Positions 7,560-14,907 of a stretch of DNA of 64,000 bases are shown in pieces. The DNA is from Gloeobacter kilaueensis JS1 (lineage in GTDB: Bacteria; Cyanobacteriota; Cyanobacteriia; Gloeobacterales; Gloeobacteraceae): contig NC_022600.1 in assembly GCF_000484535.1 (NCBI RefSeq), forward strand, positions 930,001-994,000, in the 5' to 3' direction. Position 1 is the stretch's first letter. Every line of letters begins with the position of its first letter. The notes beneath the pieces are model-generated. The model had not been told where the DNA came from and did no database searches. It worked only from the letters and a program-made list of their open reading frames with translations. The position numbers and the translations under genes were made by a program.

Positions 7560-8782
7560 AGACGCTCGCGCCCGCACTTCTATCGCACCTGCAGCAGGAA
7601 GTAACGACGCTTGCCTACTTGCTCAGGCTCACCCGCGTCGATGGGGCGGTCTACGGTTTTACGACCCTGGACTACGACTTTGCGGTAGGCAGCACAACCT
7701 ACAGAGCAACCGAAGGGCTGTCCCCAACTGCCGTAAGCCAAAATTCCGGCCTTGAAGTCAATAACCTTCAAATAGAACTGTTCTTGACTGATATCGGGAT
7801 TACTGATAACGACGTGCAAGTGGGCAAATTCGACGCCGCACGCTGGGATCTATTCATCTTTAACTGGCAAGATCTGCCCACGGCAATCCCTTCAGATAAA
7901 GCGCTGCAGATAGGCGGCGGCTATGTGGGCGAGGGCCAGCAAACAGAGAGACTGAGCGTCACTTACGATCTGCGCGGCCTTACTCAGCAACTCAGCAACA
8001 ATATTGGTGAAGTCACCTCGCCTACCTGTCGCTATAACCTTGGCGATGTGCGCTGTACAGTGAATCTGCCGGTACTCACCTACCACAACGCAGAAGTGAC
8101 AACGCTGGTAGACGATCGCACATTCAGGGCGAGCCAGCTTGAATATTCAGATGACAATTACTGGGCAGGCGGCAAAGTCACTTTTAAGACTGGCGATAAT
8201 GCCGGATTTTCGATTGAATGCGCTTTTAACGACAACGGCCAAATTGAGTTAGTAGCGCCGCCGCCGTATCCATTTACAATCAGCGACACTTTCGATATCA
8301 CGCCCGGCTGCGATAAGAACCGTTACACCTGTGCGGGCAAATTCAACAACGCGATCAACTTCGGAGGTGAGCCGGACATCCCCGGCAACGACCAGCTGAT
8401 CGCGGGCTACACCGGCGGCACTCCTTCTGGCGGCAGTAGCGGCGGTGGGGGCTCAGGTGGCACGGGCGGCGGCGGTAGCGGTGGTGGTGGCGGGCCAACA
8501 ACATTAGCGCCGATGGTGACGGCGCTCGACACAACGATCGTAAGCTCCAACGACACAGTGACGGCCACCGGCAGCCACTTTACGGGCGTTGTGAAAGTCG
8601 AGCAGGTGAATACCGACAACCCCAGCCAGCGCAGCAGCTGCCCCTACAGCTTTATCAGCGACACCAGCTTGAGCTTTACCTTCAATGGTGGATTGGCCTA
8701 CTCGACCTGGTACTGCGTCGTCACCACGAACGGCGGCAGCAACTCGACCAGCCCGATCATGCAGGTGCCGGCAGATGGCTGA
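7556..8782 (+). CDS. DUF2163/BR0599-family baseplate hub protein with added C-terminal Ig-like domain
   Basis: The GTG at 7556 overlaps the preceding TGA and is chosen over a start at 7517 that lies inside the upstream gene. The product has 408 residues. Residues 1-275 match the DUF2163/phage BR0599 family (GTA g13-like hub): an L-L-R-L-T-R-x-D-G family start, an S-P-x-C-R-Y segment and a G-C-D-K pattern with several Cys. Residues about 286-313 are almost pure Gly/Ser linker, then an IPT/TIG-like beta domain fills the C-terminus. The linker and domain are an unusual addition that could display a binding module at the tail tip. Confidence 0.82.
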   Translation: MKTLAPALLSHLQQEVTTLAYLLRLTRVDGAVYGFTTLDYDFAVGSTTYRATEGLSPTAVSQNSGLEVNNLQIELFLTDIGITDNDVQVGKFDAARWDLFIFNWQDLPTAIPSDKALQIGGGYVGEGQQTERLSVTYDLRGLTQQLSNNIGEVTSPTCRYNLGDVRCTVNLPVLTYHNAEVTTLVDDRTFRASQLEYSDDNYWAGGKVTFKTGDNAGFSIECAFNDNGQIELVAPPPYPFTISDTFDITPGCDKNRYTCAGKFNNAINFGGEPDIPGNDQLIAGYTGGTPSGGSSGGGGSGGTGGGGSGGGGGPTTLAPMVTALDTTIVSSNDTVTATGSHFTGVVKVEQVNTDNPSQRSSCPYSFISDTSLSFTFNGGLAYSTWYCVVTTNGGSNSTSPIMQVPADG

Positions 8783-9212
8783 TCTGATCACTGGCGCTCA
8801 GGTAGTAACCGAGGCCCGCCGCTGGCTGGGCACACCATTCCACCACCGGGCGCGCCTTTTGGGGGTGGGCGTGGACTGCGTGCAGCTGCTCGTTGCCGTT
8901 GCCCACGAACTGGGGCTATCCACCTACGAGCCGCCGCCCTATAGCAGGCACCCGGACGGCAGGAAGCTCAGGGCCATCCTGGCGGAACTGTGTGAACCGG
9001 TGGGCGAATCGCTCGAATTGGCCCAGCCCGGCGACGTGCTGGAGGTGCTGAATAGCCGCTATCCGGGGCATGTGGGCCTTGCCACCGAGCGGGGCATCCT
9101 GCACGCGTCACTGGGCGAAGGCAAGGTGATCGAACATCCGATCGACGCGCACTTACAGCTCAAAATTTGCCGAGTCTACAGAATGCCCGGGGTGACTGAT
9201 GGGAGCCTTTAA
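8775..9212 (+). CDS. NlpC/P60 phage tail cysteine peptidase (GTA g14-like)
   Basis: The ATG at 8775 overlaps the end of the previous gene by 8 bases; the longer open frame upstream is a shadow. The product has 145 residues. The NlpC/P60 catalytic Cys lies in G-V-D-C-V-Q-L and the catalytic His in G-H-V-G-L-A, followed by a I-L-H-A-S motif. Such peptidases sit in the tail tip and cut peptide bridges of peptidoglycan during DNA entry. Its place between DUF2163 and the tail-tip protein is the same as in GTA clusters. Confidence 0.88.
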   Translation: MADLITGAQVVTEARRWLGTPFHHRARLLGVGVDCVQLLVAVAHELGLSTYEPPPYSRHPDGRKLRAILAELCEPVGESLELAQPGDVLEVLNSRYPGHVGLATERGILHASLGEGKVIEHPIDAHLQLKICRVYRMPGVTDGSL

Positions 9213-10866
9213 TCCTCTGTCGCTCATCGCCCCGGCTCTGTCGATCGGGCTGTCGCTACTGGCACCGCCGACGCGCCTTCCCGACGCTGCCGGACCGCGC
9301 GTCGGCGATCTGTCCTTCCAGCGCTCTGACTACGGTGTGCAGATCCCCGACATCTGGGGCATGTTCCGGCTTCCCGGCAACTATATCTGGGCAAAAGACA
9401 TCGAGGAGGAAGCCCAGACTAGCACCGTCACCACTGGCAAGGGCGGCGGCCCGCGCACGGTCCAGAACGTCACCAACTATTCTTACTTCGGCACTGCTGC
9501 TTCCCTGCTCTGCCGGGGGCCGGCAGAGTTTCGCCGGATCTGGTTGAACTCGAAACTGGTGTTCGATCGCTCGCAGTCTGGCAATCAGCAGGCAATGAAC
9601 GACACTGACAATTTCGAGTACAACTATCTGACGCTTCACACCGGCACCAGCTTGCAGGGGCCGGACGGCACGATCAGCGCGGCGGTGGGCTACTACACCC
9701 CTGCCTACCGCTACAGAGCCTATCTGGTCTACCGGCGGCTACCTTTGGCAGACTACGGCAACCGCCCGCCCTCGATCTCTGCTGAGATGGTCGTCGGGGG
9801 CCAGGTGGTCAACGTCAACTACGGCGGCGATGGGTCCGGCTCTTCCGGCAACATCACCGTCCAGAGCAATCTATACGTCAACAACGACACGACAACGCTG
9901 AGCCTGGGCTACAGCTCGATTTCGAGTTTTACCAGTTTGACAACCCCGGACGGTTACACGGTCTATACGAACGGTACCGATTACACCGTCAACACCAGCA
10001 CCGGCACGCTCACCATCCCCTCAGGAAGCGCCATCCGCACGGTCTTCGGTACGAACCCGAATATCACCGTGGCCCTGCGCGCCACCTTCGTCGCCACGCT
10101 CTCAGCCAGCGTGTTTCGGCGGGTGGATCCTAAGCCTTTCCCGCTCAACGCGATCGTGGCTGATCTTTGCGGACGGGCCGGGCTGCCGAACACGTCGATC
10201 GACCCAAGCGATCTCGAGTCCATCTCCGTGCGCGGCTTTGTTCACAACAACGTTGAACCAGCTCGCAACAGCCTCGAAACACTCTCGAAAGGGTACCCCT
10301 TCGACGTAGTGGAATCGAGCGGTGCGCTCAAGTTCGTGCGCCTCTGGTATTCGGGCAAACCGATTACCACCCTCACCGCCGACGCGCTGGGAGCGCACGA
10401 CTACGGCACCGGGCACACTCCTCTCTGGACGCAGACGCGCACGCCCCAGAGCGAGCTACCGGCAGAAGTGCGGGTGCGCTATAGCGACTGGGACCGCGAC
10501 TTTGCCGAGGGCAGTGCGTATGATCGTCGGCTCACACAGCCCTCGACCCAGAAAGTTTCGATCGACCTCACGAGCCTGGCACTCACAGGCGACGAGGCCA
10601 CCAATATTGCCCGGCGCTCGATGTACCTGGCCTGGGCGGCAGCGGTGCGCTACGATTTTGCCCTGGCGATGGACTGGATCATCCTAGATCCTGGCGACTT
10701 GATTGAGTTCGAGCGGCCCGTAGACGACAGCGGCGGCACGACGCCTGTCGTCCTCTACGTCGATTCGGCGGATGTTGGGGCCAATTTTCAGATCAACTTG
10801 CGGGCGATCGGCTTCGATCCGGTGGTTTGCCAGCGATACGACGCCAATGCAGCAGGAGCTTATTAA
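9199..10866 (+). CDS. Tail-tip / host-specificity protein (J-like, GTA gp15-like N-terminal and central part)
   Basis: A 555-residue protein overlapping the peptidase gene by 14 bases. It starts with a hydrophobic Gly/Ala/Pro segment, followed by a region with G-x-x-I-P-x-I-W-G that is typical of tail-tip proteins made to fit the distal end of the tube. The middle (about 205-310) holds a beta-rich insertion with N-G-T-D-Y-T-V repeats. The C-terminal half has the phage-tail hub pattern (V-R-Y-S-D-W-D-R-D, and L-D-P-G-D-L-I-E-F). It contacts the host envelope. The C-terminal section found in single-chain homologues is in the next gene here. Confidence 0.82.
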   Translation: MGAFNPLSLIAPALSIGLSLLAPPTRLPDAAGPRVGDLSFQRSDYGVQIPDIWGMFRLPGNYIWAKDIEEEAQTSTVTTGKGGGPRTVQNVTNYSYFGTAASLLCRGPAEFRRIWLNSKLVFDRSQSGNQQAMNDTDNFEYNYLTLHTGTSLQGPDGTISAAVGYYTPAYRYRAYLVYRRLPLADYGNRPPSISAEMVVGGQVVNVNYGGDGSGSSGNITVQSNLYVNNDTTTLSLGYSSISSFTSLTTPDGYTVYTNGTDYTVNTSTGTLTIPSGSAIRTVFGTNPNITVALRATFVATLSASVFRRVDPKPFPLNAIVADLCGRAGLPNTSIDPSDLESISVRGFVHNNVEPARNSLETLSKGYPFDVVESSGALKFVRLWYSGKPITTLTADALGAHDYGTGHTPLWTQTRTPQSELPAEVRVRYSDWDRDFAEGSAYDRRLTQPSTQKVSIDLTSLALTGDEATNIARRSMYLAWAAAVRYDFALAMDWIILDPGDLIEFERPVDDSGGTTPVVLYVDSADVGANFQINLRAIGFDPVVCQRYDANAAGAY

Positions 10867-11564
10867 TGACAGACGACCCTAGGCACGGCCCAACTACCAG
10901 GATTTTGCAGTTTCGTGAGCGTACACCGCCGCCGCCAAAGCCGCCGCCGCTACCCAGGCAGACGGTGATCGGGGCCACGCGCTGCCACTGGAGAATAATC
11001 GACTGCCCGCCGGTAGCCGACCCCCACGGCCAGGCTCCGGGATTCTACTGGGCCGCCTGCCCAGAAGAGCGCTTTCTTGGCCGCTGGCACCTGGCCGCCC
11101 TCTATCAGTCCTGGGACCGGGGGGAGAACTGGCGCGAGATCAGCGCCGTCAATTACCCCGCGACGATGGGCGAAGTGGTGGCCGCGCCGGTCAGTCGGCG
11201 CGTGCGCGTGCGCATCTATCCGCCAGGCGAGCTGGAAGGAGCCACGCTGGCGGGCCTTGAAGTGGGCGACAACCTGGCGCTGGTGGGTGAAGAGCTTTTG
11301 CAGTTTCGCTACGCGGAGCTGGTAGACAAGGGCACTTACGATCTGAGCGGACTCAGGCGGGCGCAGCGCGGCACTTCAAAGTTGGCCATTGAGCCGGGTG
11401 CGCCCTTCACCTTGATGAGCGGCGACGGCATCCGGCGGGTGATTGAGTTGCAGGAAGCGCACGTTGGGCGCGAGCGGTGGCTCAAAGTGGTGAGCGAGGG
11501 CCAGGCGCTCGATCGCGTAGAATCTTTCCGGTGGGCAAACCTCGCGAGCTGGTACCGTGCCTGA
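10866..11564 (+). CDS. Separately encoded C-terminal part of the tail-tip protein
   Basis: The ATG at 10866 shares its A with the preceding TAA; the frame upstream of it is a shadow. The product has 232 residues. After a proline-rich N-terminal linker it carries segments strongly resembling the C-terminal part of GTA gp15/J-like proteins: a G-D-N-L-A-L-V-G-E-E-L-L-Q-F segment and L-S-G-L-R-R-A-Q-R-G-T. In relatives these follow the hub domain in one polypeptide. The split with a one-base overlap suggests two subunits that reassociate, either from gene fission or as an ancestral arrangement. Confidence 0.75.
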   Translation: MTDDPRHGPTTRILQFRERTPPPPKPPPLPRQTVIGATRCHWRIIDCPPVADPHGQAPGFYWAACPEERFLGRWHLAALYQSWDRGENWREISAVNYPATMGEVVAAPVSRRVRVRIYPPGELEGATLAGLEVGDNLALVGEELLQFRYAELVDKGTYDLSGLRRAQRGTSKLAIEPGAPFTLMSGDGIRRVIELQEAHVGRERWLKVVSEGQALDRVESFRWANLASWYRA

Positions 11565-11946
11565 TATTTTTGGGAACTTAAAGAATTTCGCCAGCCCAGA
11601 TCGGATCCACAACATCACTACCTTGCAGGAGCAGAAGCGGCAGAAGGAACTGGAGCTGCTGGCGACGGCCCGATCCGAAGCGGTGAAGTGGCGGTGCAAC
11701 TACTTTATCTACCGCACGATCCGCGCTGATGGTTGCGAGGGCGATCTTGTGGCAAGCCCGGAGCCGATCGAGGGCGATGGTCGCCAGCTGCTTGCCATGA
11801 TTGGCCCAGATGGCCAGCTTGCTTCCACGAACGGTGAGGAGCCGATCCAGATTGAGGATCTGGCCTGCCAGGCGACCCTGTTCCGCCGGGGCAAGCTGCC
11901 CGGCCAGGCAAAGCCACAGCGACCGAGGCCGAAGGGCTTCGGCTAG
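11557..11946 (+). CDS. Phage protein of unknown function at end of tail operon
   Basis: A GTG-initiated 129-residue protein overlapping the previous gene by 8 bases. Residues 20-45 form a charged helix (Gln/Lys/Glu-rich), followed by a C-N-Y-F-I-Y-R segment and a basic, proline-rich C-terminus. No family is recognised. It is the last rightward tail gene and its stop overlaps the stop of a leftward gene by two bases, so two converging transcription units meet here. Confidence 0.6.
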   Translation: MPDIFGNLKNFASPDRIHNITTLQEQKRQKELELLATARSEAVKWRCNYFIYRTIRADGCEGDLVASPEPIEGDGRQLLAMIGPDGQLASTNGEEPIQIEDLACQATLFRRGKLPGQAKPQRPRPKGFG

Positions 11947-12380
11947 GGCGTGCCATCGCGAAGATGAGTGAGCCAGCTGATGATTGCCGACGCTGCAGCG
12001 CCGATCGCGGCAATGATCGCAGTCACGATCCCCCAGCGACCTTTCACCGCTTCGAGCGCTACTGAATGGCGGCCCCCTCGATACTCTCGCAGCTCAGCCT
12101 CAACCGCCTGCCGCCATGATTCCAGGCTGGTAAGCCGGGCGTCATGGCCCACTAGCGCCCTATCGGATGTTGTTGATCGCACGTCTATTGCCTCCACGGC
12201 TCCGGCTGTCGCGTGAAGAGTCGTCGCAATTTCTGCGAGTTTCACGCTCTGCTGATTGTTGGATTCCTCCAGAGCCTTAAGTCGCTCAGCGACAGGACTG
12301 AGCACCTCGCCAACTGCCTTGCGCAATTCAGAGACGATTTCCGAAGCCGTCGTCACAGGTATTCCCCCAGATTCAGTCAT
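11943..12380 (-). CDS. XhlA-like coiled-coil protein with C-terminal membrane anchor
   Basis: A 145-residue protein. Residues 10-105 are a continuous charged coiled-coil-like helix. Residues about 115-137 form one hydrophobic membrane segment (V-T-A-I-I-A-A-I-G-A-A-A-S). The order, coil then C-terminal anchor, is that of hemolysin XhlA/holin-accessory proteins in phage lysis cassettes. It follows the CHASE3 gene by 6 bases in the leftward lysis operon. A spanin-like or holin-modulating role is plausible; the family call rests on topology. Confidence 0.6.
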   Translation of the reverse strand: MTESGGIPVTTASEIVSELRKAVGEVLSPVAERLKALEESNNQQSVKLAEIATTLHATAGAVEAIDVRSTTSDRALVGHDARLTSLESWRQAVEAELREYRGGRHSVALEAVKGRWGIVTAIIAAIGAAASAIISWLTHLRDGTP

Positions 12381-12386
12381 GGCTAC

Positions 12387-13103
12387 CTACCCCTGCGAGA
12401 TACGGCGCATCCTATCGGCAACTTGCTCTAGAGACTGTTTTACCGTTTGTAAAGGGGGGTTGGCGTGCGCCTCCTGCAGGATCTTTTCAGTGCTTGCCAC
12501 TGCTTCTGTGGCCAGCTTTTGAACACGAAGGTCTTTGAATTTCAGCCATAGCAGTCCAGCCAGGGCAGAAGCGGTAACGAGGCACCCAGCAGTCAGCCCG
12601 ATTGCAAGTCGTTGCTGTCGTTCAGCGAGGAGGCGAGACTCCTCGCTGAACATCCGGGCCATGGCATAGCGAAAGCCGTCCATGGCGGCTTTGCCACGCT
12701 TGCTTGCCACAATTCGCTGGGCCGCTTCAAAGCCTCGCGTCCGGCGAGCTTTGATCACGCCAGCCATGATTTCAAGTTTGGCGTGGCAGAGTCGCTGGCC
12801 AACCGCAAGCAGTCCCTGCTGGTAGGGATTGTCGGCGGTGAGAACAGCCAAGCGGGAAAGGCACGGCACAGCGTCGCCTACGGCCTGGCGGTACGGCTCC
12901 AGAAATTCGTCGTCGCCCGTGATCACATAGCCTCGCGTGCCCGTCTCGGCATCAAGGAGGTTTTTAAGGCACCGATCAATCTCAAGCCGCACCTCAAGCG
13001 TGTGCTCCACCCACTTGAGAGAATCCCACGCCAGAGCAAGAGAAATCGGCGCTGCTGCCAGCAACAAGCCATAACCAGCGGCGATAAGGGCCCGAGAAAT
13101 CAC
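12387..13103 (-). CDS. CHASE3-domain membrane protein in the lysis cassette
   Basis: A 238-residue protein overlapping the endolysin gene by four bases. It has an N-terminal membrane helix (about 5-25), then a helical extracytoplasmic domain with the CHASE3 signature (L-L-D-A-E-T-G-T-R-G-Y-V-I-T-G at about 48-62, then L-E-P-Y-R). A second membrane helix (about 168-190) and a 45-residue charged helical tail follow. CHASE3 is normally the input domain of histidine kinases, chemoreceptors or diguanylate cyclases, but no output domain is present. The placement among lysis genes suggests it times or executes lysis, or senses envelope state. That role is inference. Confidence 0.75.
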   Translation of the reverse strand: MISRALIAAGYGLLLAAAPISLALAWDSLKWVEHTLEVRLEIDRCLKNLLDAETGTRGYVITGDDEFLEPYRQAVGDAVPCLSRLAVLTADNPYQQGLLAVGQRLCHAKLEIMAGVIKARRTRGFEAAQRIVASKRGKAAMDGFRYAMARMFSEESRLLAERQQRLAIGLTAGCLVTASALAGLLWLKFKDLRVQKLATEAVASTEKILQEAHANPPLQTVKQSLEQVADRMRRISQG

Positions 13104-13681
13104 GCCGCTTTGCCTTTTGCCTTGTTTGGCGCGATCACAGGTATGGGCGGGGCCAGATATTTCCAGATGGCCGCGACTCCCAGCTGAAAATCAACGGCTT
13201 TCGGATCAAAGACGTGATCTCTCACGTACTTGCCGGGACGCTGGATCGTAGTGGCCGCCCAGACATAGGGACTGGGCAGGCCCATCTTGCGGTAGGCGAC
13301 GCCGTTGAAGCGCTCGGCCCGCCGTAGCGCCGTTGCCATATCGAGCCAGCTGAGGCCCACATAGCCCTGGAGCCTGAGCGCGTCGATCGCCCCTTCGTGC
13401 CAGGTCGCAAAAGGTCCGCGCCCCGCCGGTACGTTCCTGGTCGGCTTATCCAGCGGATCGCCGTTGCCCAGATAGGTGTCAAAGTCGAGATTGGACTCGC
13501 GGTAGTGCAGCGCTGCCACAAACCACCAGGGCACCCCGGCTGCTTCCTCGACAGCCAGGTACTCAGCTTTGTGGGCCAGGATCCGGCGGATGAGGCGGAT
13601 CACCTCGTTCTGGCGCTGCTGCGGCACTTTGGCAGTGCGCCACCAGGCCGCCGTGAGATCAGCTACACCCAGTCTGCTCAT
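13100..13681 (-). CDS. Phage endolysin, lysozyme-like
   Basis: A 193-residue protein. The central Y-R-E-S-N-L-D-F-D-T-Y-L-G-N-G-D-P-L block (about residues 64-81) is typical of a phage and bacterial lysozyme-like family; the Glu in R-E-S is the likely general acid. A P-W-W-F-V-A-A-L-H segment precedes it and a N-G-V-A-Y-R segment follows, consistent with an all-helical muramidase fold. There is no signal peptide, so it needs a holin. Flanking membrane genes overlap it by four bases on both sides, giving a coupled lysis cassette. Confidence 0.8.
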   Translation of the reverse strand: MSRLGVADLTAAWWRTAKVPQQRQNEVIRLIRRILAHKAEYLAVEEAAGVPWWFVAALHYRESNLDFDTYLGNGDPLDKPTRNVPAGRGPFATWHEGAIDALRLQGYVGLSWLDMATALRRAERFNGVAYRKMGLPSPYVWAATTIQRPGKYVRDHVFDPKAVDFQLGVAAIWKYLAPPIPVIAPNKAKGKAA

Positions 13682-13872
13682 TTGTCAGCCTCATCCTTCG
13701 AGCGCAGCGCGGCAGGCATCTGCAGCAGGAGCGCTCCCCCGAAAACGCTCAGAGCGTTCCACAACTGGTCTGGCACCGGTGCGCGCAAGCAACTCAAGAT
13801 CACCGCACCCAGGGCCAGGATCGTTACGATCGCTCCCAGGTAAATCAGGGCAAGCCTTGAACTGTCGATCAC
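13678..13872 (-). CDS. Small holin-like membrane protein
   Basis: GTG at 13872 is preferred because GGAGG lies six bases upstream; a TTG at 13893 would leave that site inside the gene. The 64-residue product has two hydrophobic segments (about 6-27 and 40-54) and a charged C-terminal tail ending in K-D-E-A-D-K. It overlaps the endolysin start by four bases. Size, two membrane spans, charged tail and position directly before the endolysin are the normal profile of a class II-like holin. Sequence alone does not fix the family. Confidence 0.65.
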   Translation of the reverse strand: MIDSSRLALIYLGAIVTILALGAVILSCLRAPVPDQLWNALSVFGGALLLQMPAALRSKDEADK

Positions 13873-13922
13873 TGCCAACCTCCGGCGCAACAAGCAAAGC
13901 TATCTATTTCCAGATTCGAGCT

Positions 13923-14318
13923 TCAGGCGATACTTTCCGTGCGTTCGCCCTCCGGCCTAGGCGGCATGTAATAGAGCCTCCTGGCCGCTGTGCGGGCGTA
14001 GCGGCCCAGATCCCAGCAGTATTGGCGAAAGGTCTCGCTGTCGATCTCCAGAAGATCGAGCAGGCGCGCACACTCTGCAGATTCAAGCCAGGCGGCGGCG
14101 GCGGCGGCCCTGGCGGCGGCCTCTTTCTCGCGGCGACCGGCGGCGGCAAATTTACCTACAGCTTCAGACCTTGCAGCGTGCAAATCGGCGACAGCCAGGA
14201 TCAGCACCTCAACCGCAAGAGCAGAGTGTTGGCTGGCCACGGGCAGCATCCGAGTAATTGCAAGTCTGAAAATTCCGATCGCGGAAGGCGGCTTGGTGGT
14301 TAATGATTTTTCTGCCAC
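13923..14318 (-). CDS. Phage protein of unknown function
   Basis: The frame is open back to a TTG at 14324; GTG 14318 is chosen as a plausible start, giving 131 residues. The first 50 residues contain a helical L-A-V-E-V-L-I-L-A-V-A-D-L segment. A low-complexity Ala-rich helix follows (about 70-86). The C-terminal part has a pattern (E-C-A-R-L-L-D-L-L-E-I-D-S-E-T) of the kind seen in small phage proteins that carry a modified helix-turn-helix. It lies between the repressor and the lysis genes, where a late regulator would be expected. The start and the function are both uncertain. Confidence 0.5.
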   Translation of the reverse strand: MAEKSLTTKPPSAIGIFRLAITRMLPVASQHSALAVEVLILAVADLHAARSEAVGKFAAAGRREKEAAARAAAAAAWLESAECARLLDLLEIDSETFRQYCWDLGRYARTAARRLYYMPPRPEGERTESIA

Positions 14319-14410
14319 GCCCAAGCCCGCCGATGCTACAAACCAGATTTAGCGCTACTTTCCGTGCGCTCAAATAGACGGCACAAAATACATGTCTGCC
14401 AAGATTGTGG

Positions 14411-14641
14411 TCAGGTGCCCGGCTCGTCGTCGGTCTCCCACTCAATATCAATAAGTGCATCGAGACTTTGCAGGCCAAAATAACGGCACAGTCGAATGAC
14501 AGTATGGTTGTCGATCCGGTCGAAGTGATTGCGGTAGAGCTTGCCGACCGTGGTCGGGCTCAGGCCAGTCCTGGCGGCCAAAGTTTTTTGATCGATGCCG
14601 TGCTCGCGCATTAATTCGGGCAGCCTGCTTTTCAACTTCAT
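14411..14641 (-). CDS. Xre-family HTH repressor (Cro/CI-like)
   Basis: A 76-residue protein made of a single helix-turn-helix of the YozG/Cro type: R-E-H-G-I-D-Q-K-T-L-A-A-R-T-G-L-S at about 12-28, then T-V-G-K-L-Y-R-N recognition helix. The C-terminal F-G-L-Q-S-L-D-A-L-I-D-I segment is standard in the family. It has no cleavage or sensor domain, so prophage induction through self-cleavage of this protein is unlikely. It is transcribed away from the early operon, with palindromic operators in the shared intergenic region starting 7 bases upstream of its start codon. Confidence 0.85.
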   Translation of the reverse strand: MKLKSRLPELMREHGIDQKTLAARTGLSPTTVGKLYRNHFDRIDNHTVIRLCRYFGLQSLDALIDIEWETDDEPGT

Positions 14642-14647
14642 CTCTCA

Positions 14648-14684
14648 ATCGTACCATTGTACGATAGCACGATGCTAGCTAGCA
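14648..14684. promoter_or_regulatory. Phage operator region: two perfect palindromes
   Basis: ATCGTAC-CATT-GTACGAT occupies 14648-14665 (perfect 7-base arms). TGCTAGCTAGCA at 14673-14684 is a perfect 12-base palindrome. On the leftward strand the spacer of the first palindrome contains TACAAT (plus-strand ATTGTA 14656-14661), a good -10 for the repressor gene, so repressor binding would autoregulate. The second abuts the -35 of the rightward promoter. Confidence 0.6.
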
Positions 14685-14685
14685 G

Positions 14686-14714
14686 TTGACGCGATAACAG
14701 CAAGTTGATATCGT
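14686..14714 (+). promoter_or_regulatory. Predicted early rightward phage promoter
   Basis: TTGACG at 14686-14691 and TATCGT at 14709-14714 are separated by 17 bases, a sigma-70-type promoter pointing into the 55-residue gene and the ERF gene. Its -35 lies directly beside the palindrome at 14673-14684, so occupancy of that site would block it. Confidence 0.5.
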
Positions 14715-14739
14715 AGAAATATCGTTTGAGGACGGACAA

Positions 14740-14907
14740 ATGTTGACGATTGCCCCGCCCCCGCCCCCGCCTGCGCTCACCACCGAAGATCAGAACTGGC
14801 TTGCCATCCTTGCCTTGATGGCAGAAGGCGGCGATCTGACCGGCGAAGAGATTGACCAGATCGATGCGCTGCTCGCCGCTGAGCTGGCCAGCGAGGACGT
14901 GGATTGA
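14740..14907 (+). CDS. 55-residue early phage protein of unknown function
   Basis: ATG 14740 lies nine bases after a GAGGACGG ribosome binding site and the TGA at 14905-14907 shares its A with the ATG of the ERF gene. The product starts with a run of six prolines, followed by an acidic helical body (G-G-D-L-T-G-E-E-I-D-Q-I-D-A-L-L). No family is recognised. The overlap with the ERF gene and the ribosome binding site make it very likely real. A helper of the recombination protein or an early regulatory peptide is possible. Confidence 0.6.
   Translation: MLTIAPPPPPPALTTEDQNWLAILALMAEGGDLTGEEIDQIDALLAAELASEDVD

Noticed and set aside
13928-14370. Near-identical 19-base sequences at 13928 and 14351 (core TACTTTCCGTGCG)
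   Set aside because: Matches of this length are expected by chance in a window this size, and no structure or function is apparent.
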